From Salaquimonas sp. (lineage in GTDB: Bacteria > Pseudomonadota > Alphaproteobacteria > Rhizobiales > Rhizobiaceae): a stretch of 64,000 nt of DNA. Position 1 is the first letter of the stretch, and every line of letters begins with the position of its first letter. The notes beneath the pieces were generated by a model. It saw nothing but the letters and a program-made list of their open reading frames with translations, was not told the DNA's origin and ran no database searches. The stretch covers positions 1-64,000 of the forward strand of contig JAJDOK010000040.1 of assembly GCA_022340185.1 (NCBI GenBank), given 5' to 3'. Of the stretch, positions 20,280 through 28,973 are shown one piece after another. A program made the position numbers and the translations under genes.

Positions 20280-20327
20280 CCCATCAAATGGCGCCCGTCA
20301 GATGACCCCATCAAATGGCACCCGTCA
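20280..20327. repeat. Tandem 21-base repeat upstream of the cyclase gene
   Basis: CCCATCAAATGGCGCCCGTCA at 20280-20300 recurs at 20307-20327 with one change (GCA for GCG), a period of 27 bases. It lies 30-80 bases upstream of the cyclase GTG, so it may be a double operator or a slippage product. Confidence 0.6.
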
Positions 20328-20398
20328 CAAGGCACTGTTCAGCGGCGAATATAGGTTCGTCTTTGGCCAAATCCAAGCCGGCGTCATCATGCGGGAAT

Positions 20399-21376
20399 TC
20401 AGGCCTCCGCCACCCGAAGCACAACGCTGCCTGTCTTGTGGCGGCCTTCGACGCGCTGGTAAGCCTGCCTGATATCGTCGAACGCATGAATGCCGTCGAT
20501 CACCGGCCGCACTTCGCCTCGTTCGACCAGGCCTGCGATGGTTTCAAGCTCTTCCTTCGAGTCGCCGCTGATACGCAGCAGCAGCTTCTTGTTGCCGAAA
20601 ATCGCCGCCACCATGGAGCGAAAAGCATCGGCTATACCGAATTCTAGCGGCATGAAGACACCATTCGGTTTCAGTGCCTTCCTGGCGTGGTCAAAATTCG
20701 TTGTACCGGCCGTATCGAAGATCAGGTCGTAGCGCTCGCCGCCTGCTGCGAAATCCTCGGTCCGGTAGTCGATCGAATGATCGGCACCAAGGCTCTTGAC
20801 CAGATCATGATTCGCCTTGCTGCAAACCGCCGCAACCTCTGCGCCCAGATGCTTTGCGATCTGGACGCCGTAGACGCCGACGCCGCCCGAGGCGGCGGCG
20901 ACGAGCACCTGGCTGCCCGGCTCCACCTTGCCGAAATCCCTCAAGAAAGCGAGCGCGGTAAGCGCGCCGAATGGCACGGCGGCGGCCTCTTCAAAGTTCA
21001 GGTTTTCCGGCTTTTTCGCGATCGCACCGATTTGCGGAATGGCGATTGCCGCTGCGTGGGCGCCGAAACTGGCGCTGAACCCGAAGACTTCATCACCTGT
21101 CTTGAACCGCGTGACGTCCGCGCCTGTCTCGACGATACGACCGGCGAACTCCCCGCCGAGCACCTTGTGGCGCGGCCTGAAGAGCCCCATTATCAAGCGC
21201 CCCATCAGCCACATGCCACCGGGAAAGGCCGAGGCACGCACGCGCCAGTCGGCCGTGGTCACCGTGGTGGCGAGGACTTCGACCAGCACCTGGTCGGACT
21301 TGATGGCGGGCCGGGCGACATCGCGAATTTCGACGACATCAGCCGGGCCGTAGCGTTCGTATACGGCCGCTTTCAT
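20399..21376 (-). CDS. MDR family NAD(P)-dependent oxidoreductase (quinone reductase-like)
   Basis: A 325-residue zinc-independent medium-chain dehydrogenase/reductase. The N-terminal GroES-like domain starts MKAAVYERYGPADVVEIRDV and has HKVLGGEFAGRIVETG and FKTGDEVFG; the Rossmann domain has the nucleotide loop AAASGGVGVYGVQIAKHLGA and the end DDIRQAYQRVEGRHKTGSVVL. The zinc-binding cysteines and histidine of classical alcohol dehydrogenases are not present, so a quinone or enone reductase is more likely. The substrate is unknown. It lies 43 bases downstream of tpiA, perhaps on the same transcript. Confidence 0.87.
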   Translation of the reverse strand: MKAAVYERYGPADVVEIRDVARPAIKSDQVLVEVLATTVTTADWRVRASAFPGGMWLMGRLIMGLFRPRHKVLGGEFAGRIVETGADVTRFKTGDEVFGFSASFGAHAAAIAIPQIGAIAKKPENLNFEEAAAVPFGALTALAFLRDFGKVEPGSQVLVAAASGGVGVYGVQIAKHLGAEVAAVCSKANHDLVKSLGADHSIDYRTEDFAAGGERYDLIFDTAGTTNFDHARKALKPNGVFMPLEFGIADAFRSMVAAIFGNKKLLLRISGDSKEELETIAGLVERGEVRPVIDGIHAFDDIRQAYQRVEGRHKTGSVVLRVAEA

Positions 21377-21419
21377 TGTGTTTCCGTTTGCAGTGTTCTT
21401 GTTGGTTCTGTCTGACCGG

Positions 21420-22175
21420 CTAGCCCGCAGGGCACGCCGCGCAGATGCCGAGAAAATCGGCCGCCTTCAGGCTGGCGCCGCCGACCAGCGCACCGTCGAC
21501 ATTGGCGACCGCCAGGATTTCCGGGGCGTTGGAAGGCTTGACCGAGCCGCCATAGAGCAGACGCATGGTCTTGCCTGCTTCGCCGAATTTCGCAACGACC
21601 TGCTCGCGGATAAATCCATGTGCTTCGGCGATATCATCCAGCGTCGGTGTCAATCCGGTGCCGATTGCCCAGACCGGCTCGTAGGCAATGACGATATTCT
21701 GATCGCCCGGCAGCGAGCCGGCGAGTTGACTGCCGAGCACGTCGAGGGTCTTGCCGGACTCGCGTTCGGCGCCGGTCTCGCCGATGCAGACGACGGGCAG
21801 CAACCCTGCCCTGAGCGCGGCTTCGGCCTTGGTGCGAACCAGCGTGTCGCTTTCGCCGTGATCGGTGCGGCGTTCGGAATGGCCGACAATGACGGCGCTG
21901 CCGCCGGAATCGGCGATCATTTCGGCCGAAATGTCGCCGGTATGGGCGCCGGAGGCTTGTGTATGGCAGTCCTGCGCGCCTACGCCAACGCCGCTGTTCA
22001 GCGCCGCGGTTGCCGCCCCCGACAGAAGCGTCGCTGGCACGCAGACCAGCATGTCGAGTTTTTCACGCATCGCCGCGTCATAGCCGGCCGTCATCGCGGC
22101 CAGTTCGGCAAGCGAGGCAACGGTTCCGTTCATCTTCCAATTGCCCGCGATCAGCGGTTTTGTTCCGGGCGTCAT
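21420..22175 (-). CDS. tpiA: Triosephosphate isomerase
   Basis: Interconverts dihydroxyacetone phosphate and glyceraldehyde 3-phosphate. The 251-residue barrel has the substrate-binding [10 protein letters not shown], the catalytic His in VIVGHSERR, the catalytic Glu in [16 protein letters not shown], and the phosphate-binding [11 protein letters not shown]. The start at 22175 follows a near-perfect GAGGAGG site. It is divergent from ppiD with a 230-base gap holding both promoters. Confidence 0.98.
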   Translation of the reverse strand: MTPGTKPLIAGNWKMNGTVASLAELAAMTAGYDAAMREKLDMLVCVPATLLSGAATAALNSGVGVGAQDCHTQASGAHTGDISAEMIADSGGSAVIVGHSERRTDHGESDTLVRTKAEAALRAGLLPVVCIGETGAERESGKTLDVLGSQLAGSLPGDQNIVIAYEPVWAIGTGLTPTLDDIAEAHGFIREQVVAKFGEAGKTMRLLYGGSVKPSNAPEILAVANVDGALVGGASLKAADFLGICAACPAG

Positions 22176-22405
22176 GGCAGCCTCCTCATGGGAAAATCTT
22201 CATGGCAGCAATACATGGATATGTAACGCCGTTTACGCGGCCCGATACGCCAGGTCAAACGTCGATTGCCGGCTTTGCCGATATGCGGTCCGCCGGCGGC
22301 CGGCATGCTTCTGTTCGCTTGCTTGTTGTGATCGCGGTATTCTCGCATTATACGGGGCGCTTGTCCCTCGAATGCCCGTAAAAGAAGGCTCAAACAGGTA
22401 GTTCC

Positions 22406-24307
22406 ATGCTTACAGCCCTGCGTAACGCGACCCAGAGCGCTTTCGCCAAAATTCTCCTTCTGCTTCTGGTCGCCAGCTTTGCCGTCTGGGGCGCCTCGGG
22501 CGCCTTCGTTTCCGGTTCGGGAAGCGCCACGGTCACATTCGGCAAGACCAATGTAAGCCTGCTCGATCATCGCCTGGCCTACGATCTGCAGCTCAACGCC
22601 CTGTCGCGCCAGCTCGGCCAGAGAATATCGCGCGAACAGGCGAAGAATTTCGGCATCGAGCAATCCGTGCTGACCCAGATCATCGCCGGCGCGGTGCTCG
22701 ATGAAAACGCCCGGCAGATGGGCATGGGCATTTCCAATGACGAACTCGCCGCAATGATCGGCGACGACCCCGCTTTCAGGGATTCGACGGGCCGGTTTTC
22801 ACGCCTGGCGCTGGAAAACGTGCTTCGCCAGGTCGGCATGCGCCAGGAGGACTACCTGCGCAATCGCAAGGCCGTCGCCGTACGCCGCCAGTTCGTCGAC
22901 GCCGTTGCCGACAACGCAGCGACGCCAACCGCTTTCTTCGATGCTTTCGGCGTCTACCAGGCGCAAAAGCGCGTCCTGGATTACGTGACGGTCGGCGCCA
23001 ACGCCGTTACCGACAAACCTGTGCCCACCGACAGCGATATCTCGGCCTATTACGATGCTCACAAGCGCGACTACGTGGCGCCGGAATACCGCAAGATGAC
23101 GATCGTCCGCCTGACAGCGGAGGATATTTCGCGTCCGGACCTGATCGACCAAGCCGATGTCGCCAAGGATTACGACGCCAACAGGGCGAAGTACACGACC
23201 GAGGAACGCCGCCATGTGCAACAGCTCGTCTTCAAGGATCGGGCCGAGGCCGAGGCGGCGCTGAAGCGCATTCGCGACGGTGAATTCTTCGACACCATCG
23301 TCACCGAAATGGGACGCAAGCCGGAAGACATCGACCTCGGCACGGTGACGAAGAAACAGATTCCCGATGTCAATGTCGCCAATGCCGCCTTCGGCCTCGA
23401 ATTGAACGAGGTCAGCGATATCGTTGACGGCATTTTCGGGCCGGTCCTTCTGCGTGTCGTCGAAATCGACCCACAGGAAGTCAAGCCGCTTGCCGATGTG
23501 TCCGATGAAATCCGCAAGAAGCTGGCGCTCGACAAGGCGACCGAAGACCTTTTCGATGTCCATGACCGGCTGGAAGACGAACGTGCTGCCGGCGAAACGC
23601 TGGCGCAAGCGGCAAAGAATGTTGGCCTGACCCCCCGCATGATCGATGAAGTCGATGCACAGGGCAAGGCACCGGATAATAGCGAAGTCAAGGATATACC
23701 AGAAAAAGATAAACTGCTTTCTGAAGCATTTCAGACCGATCCCGGCGTCGAGACAGACCCCATTCCCATCGGTTCATCCGGTTTTGTCTGGTATGAGGTC
23801 GAGGATGTGACGCCTGAGCGCCAGAAGCCGCTCGACGAGGTGCGCGACCAGGTTGTCGCTGCCTGGACCGGGGAGGCGATCGCGAAAAAGGTCGCTGAAA
23901 TCGCCGATACCATCCGCGACCGAGTCGAAAAGGGCGAGGATTTCGCCAACGTGGCGGGCGAATTGCTGCCGGCCAATGCAGACGGCACGCCGGCTGGCAT
24001 CAAGACGAGTCCCGAACTGGCCCGCAGCGACACCAATGATCAGCTCGCGCGCGACGCGGTAACGGCCGCCTTCTCGATCCCCGAAAACGCGGTGACCGTC
24101 GCACCGGGCGCCAAGGCTCCGTCGCGCGTCGTGCTCAAGGTCGTCAAGGTTATCGACGGCACGCCGGAGCCGACGCCCGATTCGGTCAAACAGCAGGTCG
24201 ACAATGCCGTATCGGAAGACATGATCGGTGCCCTCATCGCGGATTTTCAGTCACGCGGCGAGGTCAGGATCAACGAGCGGGCGATCAACACCGCCCTGAA
24301 CTTCTAG
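22406..24307 (+). CDS. ppiD: PpiD-type membrane-anchored peptidyl-prolyl isomerase/chaperone
   Basis: Periplasmic folding factor anchored in the inner membrane near the Sec exit. The 633-residue protein has a short cytoplasmic N-terminus, a single membrane helix (about 14-32), a SurA-N-like chaperone region ([21 protein letters not shown]), and a parvulin-like central domain ([34 protein letters not shown]) that looks worn and may lack isomerase activity. The C-terminal half resembles a second substrate-binding lobe. It heads a plus-strand set with trpD 79 bases downstream, a gene order conserved in rhizobia. Confidence 0.9.
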   Translation: MLTALRNATQSAFAKILLLLLVASFAVWGASGAFVSGSGSATVTFGKTNVSLLDHRLAYDLQLNALSRQLGQRISREQAKNFGIEQSVLTQIIAGAVLDENARQMGMGISNDELAAMIGDDPAFRDSTGRFSRLALENVLRQVGMRQEDYLRNRKAVAVRRQFVDAVADNAATPTAFFDAFGVYQAQKRVLDYVTVGANAVTDKPVPTDSDISAYYDAHKRDYVAPEYRKMTIVRLTAEDISRPDLIDQADVAKDYDANRAKYTTEERRHVQQLVFKDRAEAEAALKRIRDGEFFDTIVTEMGRKPEDIDLGTVTKKQIPDVNVANAAFGLELNEVSDIVDGIFGPVLLRVVEIDPQEVKPLADVSDEIRKKLALDKATEDLFDVHDRLEDERAAGETLAQAAKNVGLTPRMIDEVDAQGKAPDNSEVKDIPEKDKLLSEAFQTDPGVETDPIPIGSSGFVWYEVEDVTPERQKPLDEVRDQVVAAWTGEAIAKKVAEIADTIRDRVEKGEDFANVAGELLPANADGTPAGIKTSPELARSDTNDQLARDAVTAAFSIPENAVTVAPGAKAPSRVVLKVVKVIDGTPEPTPDSVKQQVDNAVSEDMIGALIADFQSRGEVRINERAINTALNF

Positions 24308-24386
24308 TCTGAATTCAAGGGCCTGGGTTTTCAGGCCAATCAGGGCCAATCAGGGTCAGGGTCCAGTCAAGGGAAGCGCTGCTTTC

Positions 24387-25406
24387 ATGAGTGATCTGAA
24401 AAGCTTTATCGCCAAGGTCGCCGACGGTGCTTCGCTCGACCGCGAGGAAACAGGCGAGGCGTTCTCTATCCTGATGTCGGGCGAGGCGACGCCATCGCAG
24501 ATCGGCGGCCTGTTGATGGCGATGCGCGTTCGCGGCGAGACCGAGGAGGAATTCGCCGGCGCCATTGACGCCATGCGGGCGAAAATGCTCCCCGTCGATG
24601 CGCCTGACGACGCCATCGATATCGTCGGCACAGGCGGTGACGCCAAGGGTTCGCTGAACATCTCCACGGCATCGGCGTTTGTTGCTGCCGGCTGTGGCGT
24701 CAAGATCGCCAAGCACGGCAACCGTGCGCTGTCGTCGAAATCGGGCGCCGCCGACGTGCTGATGGCCCTGGGTGTCGACATCGAACTGTCACCGGACCAG
24801 ATCACCGATTGCATCGAGGATGCCGGTGTCGGGTTCATGTTCGCCCCGGCGCACCATCCGGCGATGCGCCATGTCGGCCCGACCCGGGTGGAACTAGGCA
24901 CCCGCACCATCTTCAACCTGCTCGGACCGATGTGCAATCCGGCCGGCGTTAGGCGCCAGCTCCTCGGGGTGTTTTCGCCGAAATGGCTGATCGAGATCGC
25001 CAAGGTGCTGGGCGAACTGGGATCGGAAAAGGTCTGGGTCGTCCATGGCGGCGGCTTCGACGAGATCACGATCACCGGACCGACGCATGTCGCCGCGCTC
25101 GAGGGCGGTCACGTCAGGGCTTTCGACATCACGCCCGAGGAAGTGGGGCTGGAAATCGCCCCGGCCGAGGCGATCGCCGGCGGCGACGCCGAATACAATG
25201 CCAGGGCACTGAGAAACCTGCTGGAGGGCAGACCCTCGGCCTATCGCGACATGGTTCTGATGAATGCTGCGGCCGCTTTGGTCGTCGCCGACAAGGCAAA
25301 GGATCTGGCGCAAGGTGTTCGGCTTGCCAGTGATGCGATCGATTCAGGCGCGGCGAAGGCCGTGCTCGAAAAACTGGTAGCCGTCTCCAATCAGGGACGG
25401 GTCTGA
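24387..25406 (+). CDS. trpD: Anthranilate phosphoribosyltransferase
   Basis: Transfers phosphoribose from PRPP to anthranilate in tryptophan synthesis. The 339-residue protein shows the PRPP loop [19 protein letters not shown], the [21 protein letters not shown] motif and [12 protein letters not shown]. It overlaps trpC by one base (TGATG), so the two should be translationally coupled. trpE/trpG are not in the window, and trpF/trpBA are not adjacent, as in other rhizobia with split trp genes. Confidence 0.98.
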   Translation: MSDLKSFIAKVADGASLDREETGEAFSILMSGEATPSQIGGLLMAMRVRGETEEEFAGAIDAMRAKMLPVDAPDDAIDIVGTGGDAKGSLNISTASAFVAAGCGVKIAKHGNRALSSKSGAADVLMALGVDIELSPDQITDCIEDAGVGFMFAPAHHPAMRHVGPTRVELGTRTIFNLLGPMCNPAGVRRQLLGVFSPKWLIEIAKVLGELGSEKVWVVHGGGFDEITITGPTHVAALEGGHVRAFDITPEEVGLEIAPAEAIAGGDAEYNARALRNLLEGRPSAYRDMVLMNAAAALVVADKAKDLAQGVRLASDAIDSGAAKAVLEKLVAVSNQGRV

Positions 25407-26224
25407 TGGCTGATATTCTGCGGAAGATCGAAGCCTACAAACGCGAGGAGATCGCTGCGGCCAAATCGGCGGTGCCACTGGCCGAACTGCGCGCACGCCT
25501 CAACGATGCCGAAAAGCCGCGCGGCTTTGTTTCCGCACTGGCTGCACGCCATGCGGCGGGCGACTATGCGCTGATCGCCGAGATCAAGAAGGCAAGCCCG
25601 TCGAAAGGCCTGATCCGTGCCGATTTCGATCCGCCGGCACTTGCCAGAGCCTATGAGGAAGGCGGCGCGGCCTGTCTTTCCGTACTGACCGATGCGCCGT
25701 CCTTTCAGGGTGCGCCGGAATTTCTCACCAAGGCTCGTGCGGCGGTGTTGCTGCCGGCACTGCGCAAGGATTTCCTGTTCGATCCCTATCAGGTCTACGA
25801 AGCCCGCGCCTGGGGCGCCGACTGCATCCTGGTGATCATGGCGGCCGTCGACAACGCAACCGCGATGGCGCTCGAGGAAACGGCCTTCGAACTGGGCATG
25901 GATGTCCTGGTCGAGGTCCATGACGAGACCGAGACCGACCGCGCGCTCGAGCACATGGCCTCGAAGCTGATCGGCATCAACAATCGCGATCTGAAGACCT
26001 TCGTCACCACGCTGGAGACGAGCGAGAAGCTCGCCCCGCTCATTCCGGATAACCGCATCGTCGTCGGCGAAAGCGGCCTGTTCACCCCAGCCGATCTGGC
26101 CAGACTTGCGCGTGCGGATGTCCGCACCTTCCTGATTGGCGAAAGCCTGATGCGCCAGGACGATGTCGCCGCCGCCACGCGAGCGCTTCTGGCCGATCCC
26201 CTGCCCGCGCAAAACGCGGCGTAA
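25406..26224 (+). CDS. trpC: Indole-3-glycerol phosphate synthase
   Basis: Closes the indole ring in tryptophan synthesis. The 272-residue barrel has the catalytic lysine in [59 protein letters not shown] strand (here VIMAAVDN), the [10 protein letters not shown] motif and [15 protein letters not shown]. It is monofunctional, without a fused TrpF. It overlaps trpD by one base and is followed three bases later by moaC. Confidence 0.98.
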   Translation: MADILRKIEAYKREEIAAAKSAVPLAELRARLNDAEKPRGFVSALAARHAAGDYALIAEIKKASPSKGLIRADFDPPALARAYEEGGAACLSVLTDAPSFQGAPEFLTKARAAVLLPALRKDFLFDPYQVYEARAWGADCILVIMAAVDNATAMALEETAFELGMDVLVEVHDETETDRALEHMASKLIGINNRDLKTFVTTLETSEKLAPLIPDNRIVVGESGLFTPADLARLARADVRTFLIGESLMRQDDVAAATRALLADPLPAQNAA

Positions 26225-26227
26225 AAG

Positions 26228-26713
26228 ATGTCGGACAAGCTCACCCATCTGTCGGCATCGGGCGAAGCCAGCATGGTCGATGTCGGCGACAAGCCGGTGA
26301 CCGTGCGCGAGGCGACGGCCGCGGGCGCGGTGCGCATGAAGCCCGAAACGCTGAAGATGATCCTATCCGGCAATGCAAAGAAGGGCGACGTCATGGCCGT
26401 CGCGCGTATCGCCGGCATCATGGCCGCCAAGAAGACCTCCGACCTGATCCCGCTATGCCATCCGCTGACGCTGACCAGGGTCGACATCGGTATCGAACCG
26501 GACGAGGCCCTGCCGGGCCTGCAGGTCACGGCGATGGTCCGCGTTTCCGGCCAGACCGGCGTCGAGATGGAGGCGCTGACGGCCTGCTCGGTCGCCTGCC
26601 TGACCATTTACGACATGGCCAAGGCCGTCGATCGCGGCATGGAGATCGTCTCCGTGCGTCTCATCGAGAAGAAGGGCGGCAAATCCGGCCACTGGGTTGC
26701 GGAAAACGGCTGA
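26228..26713 (+). CDS. moaC: Cyclic pyranopterin monophosphate synthase
   Basis: Second enzyme of molybdopterin synthesis; turns the MoaA product into cyclic pyranopterin monophosphate. The 161-residue length is standard. Motifs include [21 protein letters not shown], the active-site [46 protein letters not shown] and the final [18 protein letters not shown] end. It lies between trpC (3 bases) and moeA (4 bases) on one likely transcript. Confidence 0.98.
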   Translation: MSDKLTHLSASGEASMVDVGDKPVTVREATAAGAVRMKPETLKMILSGNAKKGDVMAVARIAGIMAAKKTSDLIPLCHPLTLTRVDIGIEPDEALPGLQVTAMVRVSGQTGVEMEALTACSVACLTIYDMAKAVDRGMEIVSVRLIEKKGGKSGHWVAENG

Positions 26714-26717
26714 TCCG

Positions 26718-27962
26718 ATGCGAACCGGTCTCGTTCCTGTCCCCGAAGCGCTTGAACTGGTACTGGCCGCCGCCGCGCCCCAGGGCGAGGAGACCGTGGC
26801 GCTGAAAGACGCCGCCTTTCGTGTGCTCTCGCGCGATCTGGCAGCCAAGCGCACCCAGCCGCCTTTTGCCGCTTCCGCGATGGACGGTTATGCCGTGCGC
26901 GCCGACGATGTCGCCGCCCCGCCGGCCGAACTGCGTGTCATCGGCACATCCGCCGCCGGTCATCCGTTCGGGGGGGCGCTTGGCGCGGGCGAAGCTGTCC
27001 GCATCTTCACCGGCGCATCGGTGCCCGCCGGCGCCGACACCGTCATCATCCAGGAAAACACGCAAGCCGATGACAACAGCGTTACCATCGAAAAGGGCGA
27101 AGCCAAAGGGCGGCACATCCGTGTCGCCGGCCTCGATTTCAGGGAGGGTGATGTCCTTTTGAAGCGCGGCACGGTGCTCGGGCCGCAGCAATTGTCGCTT
27201 GCCGCCTCGATGAACCATGCCCGTCTGCCGGTCTACGCCCGACCGAAGGTGGCGTTGATCGCGACCGGTGACGAACTGGTCATGCCGGGCGAGACTCTGC
27301 ACGACGGCGCAATCATCGCCTCCAACACTTTCGGCATCGCCGCAATCATCGAGGCGGCTGGTGGCGAGGTGCTTGACATGGGTCCGGAAACAGAGATCGT
27401 CGAGGACGACGCCGAGACGCTGACCACCGCCTTCGTCAAGGCGATGGCGGCCGGTGCACGGCTGATCGTCTCCACCGGCGGCGCTTCGGTCGGCGACCAC
27501 GATCTGATCAAGCCGGTACTGCTCTCGCTCGGCGCGAAGTTCGATTTCGAGAAACTCGCCATGCGCCCGGGCAAGCCGCTGATCTGCGGCCATATCGACC
27601 GCGACGGCGACACCGTTCGCGTCATGGGCCTTGCCGGCAATCCGGTGTCGAGCCTGGTCGCCGCCCATGTTTTCGTGCGCCCGCTCGTCTCGCTGCTCGC
27701 CGGCCGGCCCGCGCAGACGGCAAGGCCGGTCTCCGCCGTGCTCGGTTGCGCCCTGCCGGCCAATGACGAGCGCGAGGACTATGTGCGTGCCTCCGCCACA
27801 CGCCGCGACGATGGCACGCTGGTGGTCGAACCCCTGCCCGTGCAGGACAGTTCCATGCTTGCCTTTCTGGCGCGCGCCGACGTTCTGCTGATCCGTCCGG
27901 TCAGGGCGCCCGAAGCCGCCATGGGCGATCCCTGCAAGGTTATCCTGCTGCGCGAAATCTGA
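26718..27962 (+). CDS. moeA: Molybdopterin molybdotransferase MoeA
   Basis: Inserts molybdate into adenylated molybdopterin to give the active cofactor. The 414-residue protein has the usual order: domain I/II with PPFAASAMDGYAVRADD, IFTGASVPAGADTVIIQEN, the MPT-binding domain with LIATGDELVMPGE and STGGASVGDHD, the FEKLAMRPGKPLICG segment and LAGNPVSSLVAAHVF, then a C-terminal beta domain. ATG 26718 (MRTGLVPVPEAL) was chosen over an upstream in-frame codon lying inside moaC. Last gene of the trpD-trpC-moaC-moeA set. Confidence 0.97.
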   Translation: MRTGLVPVPEALELVLAAAAPQGEETVALKDAAFRVLSRDLAAKRTQPPFAASAMDGYAVRADDVAAPPAELRVIGTSAAGHPFGGALGAGEAVRIFTGASVPAGADTVIIQENTQADDNSVTIEKGEAKGRHIRVAGLDFREGDVLLKRGTVLGPQQLSLAASMNHARLPVYARPKVALIATGDELVMPGETLHDGAIIASNTFGIAAIIEAAGGEVLDMGPETEIVEDDAETLTTAFVKAMAAGARLIVSTGGASVGDHDLIKPVLLSLGAKFDFEKLAMRPGKPLICGHIDRDGDTVRVMGLAGNPVSSLVAAHVFVRPLVSLLAGRPAQTARPVSAVLGCALPANDEREDYVRASATRRDDGTLVVEPLPVQDSSMLAFLARADVLLIRPVRAPEAAMGDPCKVILLREI

Positions 27963-27989
27963 GACAATTCAAGGCTTTCACATTTTGTT

Positions 27990-28036
27990 CTTGCGGAACA
28001 TGTCGCGAACATGTTAATTATGTTCGTGATTTGTTT
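27990..28036 (+). promoter_or_regulatory. lexA promoter with SOS box
   Basis: GAAC-N7-GAAC at 27996-28010 is the exact reverse complement of the alphaproteobacterial LexA box GTTC-N7-GTTC. It lies between a CTTGCG -35-like element (27990-27995) and a GTTAAT -10-like element (28013-28018) with 17 bases between, so LexA bound here should block its own promoter. A near match, GTTC-N7-GTTT, follows at 28022-28036. The leader to the lexA ATG would be about 175 bases. Confidence 0.85.
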
Positions 28037-28200
28037 CAGTTGTCCCACGGGTTACTCCGTACGGCGGGGCAATTGGCGGCGAATGAACCGGTACTTTCAT
28101 GAAGCCAGCCCTGCATGCCGGCCCTGCATGAAGGAAACTGGCTGCGAGGAACGGCCCTGTTGTTGCCTTGTTGCGAAAGGCGGGGCCAGGGAGAACAAAT

Positions 28201-28941
28201 ATGCTGACCCGCAAACAGCACGAACTGCTCATCTTCATCCACGAACGCTTGCAGGAGGAAGGCGTGCCGCCGTCCTTCGATGAAATGAAGGATGCGCTCG
28301 ACCTGAAATCGAAATCCGGCATCCACCGCCTGATCACGGCGCTGGAGGAACGCGGCTTCATCCGCCGCTTGCCCAATCGTGCGCGGGCGCTCGAAGTCAT
28401 CCGCCTTCCCGAGGGCTATGGCGCCGAACAGGCTCCGCGGGCAAGCGAGCGCCCGCGCGGTTTCTCGCCCAGCGTCATTCGCGGCGATCTCGACCGCGCG
28501 CCGGCCGAACCGCGCGAGACCGGGAGGCCAAGTCCTGCCAGCATCGAAGACGGCGAGGTTTCCATTTCCATTCCGGTGATGGGCCGCATCGCCGCCGGCG
28601 TACCGATCTCCGCCATCCAGGACCATACGCATAACGTATCGGTACCACCCGACATGATCGGCCTGGGCACGCACTATGCGCTGACGGTGAACGGTGATTC
28701 CATGATCGAGGCCGGCATATTCGACGGCGACACTGCGATCATCCGCCAGACCAATTCGGCCGAAGCCGGTGACATCATCGTCGCCCTCGTCGATGAAGAG
28801 GAAGCGACGTTGAAACGGCTGCGCCGCAAGGGTGCCTCCATCGCGCTGGAAGCGGCCAATCCGGCCTACGAGACCCGTATCTTCAGCCAGGACCGCGTCA
28901 AGGTACAGGGCCGGCTGGTTGGCCTGATGAGACGTTACTGA
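28201..28941 (+). CDS. lexA: LexA repressor
   Basis: Represses the SOS regulon and is cleaved when RecA is activated by DNA damage. The 246-residue protein has an N-terminal winged helix ([37 protein letters not shown]), a ~50-residue linker, and the peptidase S24 domain with cleavage site Ala132-Gly133 (RIAAGVP), catalytic Ser167 in NGDSMIEAG and Lys205 in [12 protein letters not shown] 28201 (MLTRKQ) is the family start; an in-frame codon at 28168 would add an atypical tail. It is preceded by a matching SOS box, so self-regulation is well supported. Confidence 0.97.
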   Translation: MLTRKQHELLIFIHERLQEEGVPPSFDEMKDALDLKSKSGIHRLITALEERGFIRRLPNRARALEVIRLPEGYGAEQAPRASERPRGFSPSVIRGDLDRAPAEPRETGRPSPASIEDGEVSISIPVMGRIAAGVPISAIQDHTHNVSVPPDMIGLGTHYALTVNGDSMIEAGIFDGDTAIIRQTNSAEAGDIIVALVDEEEATLKRLRRKGASIALEAANPAYETRIFSQDRVKVQGRLVGLMRRY

Positions 28942-28973
28942 TCGGGCTGCCGGCTTTCTGCCAGTCCTGCTGG

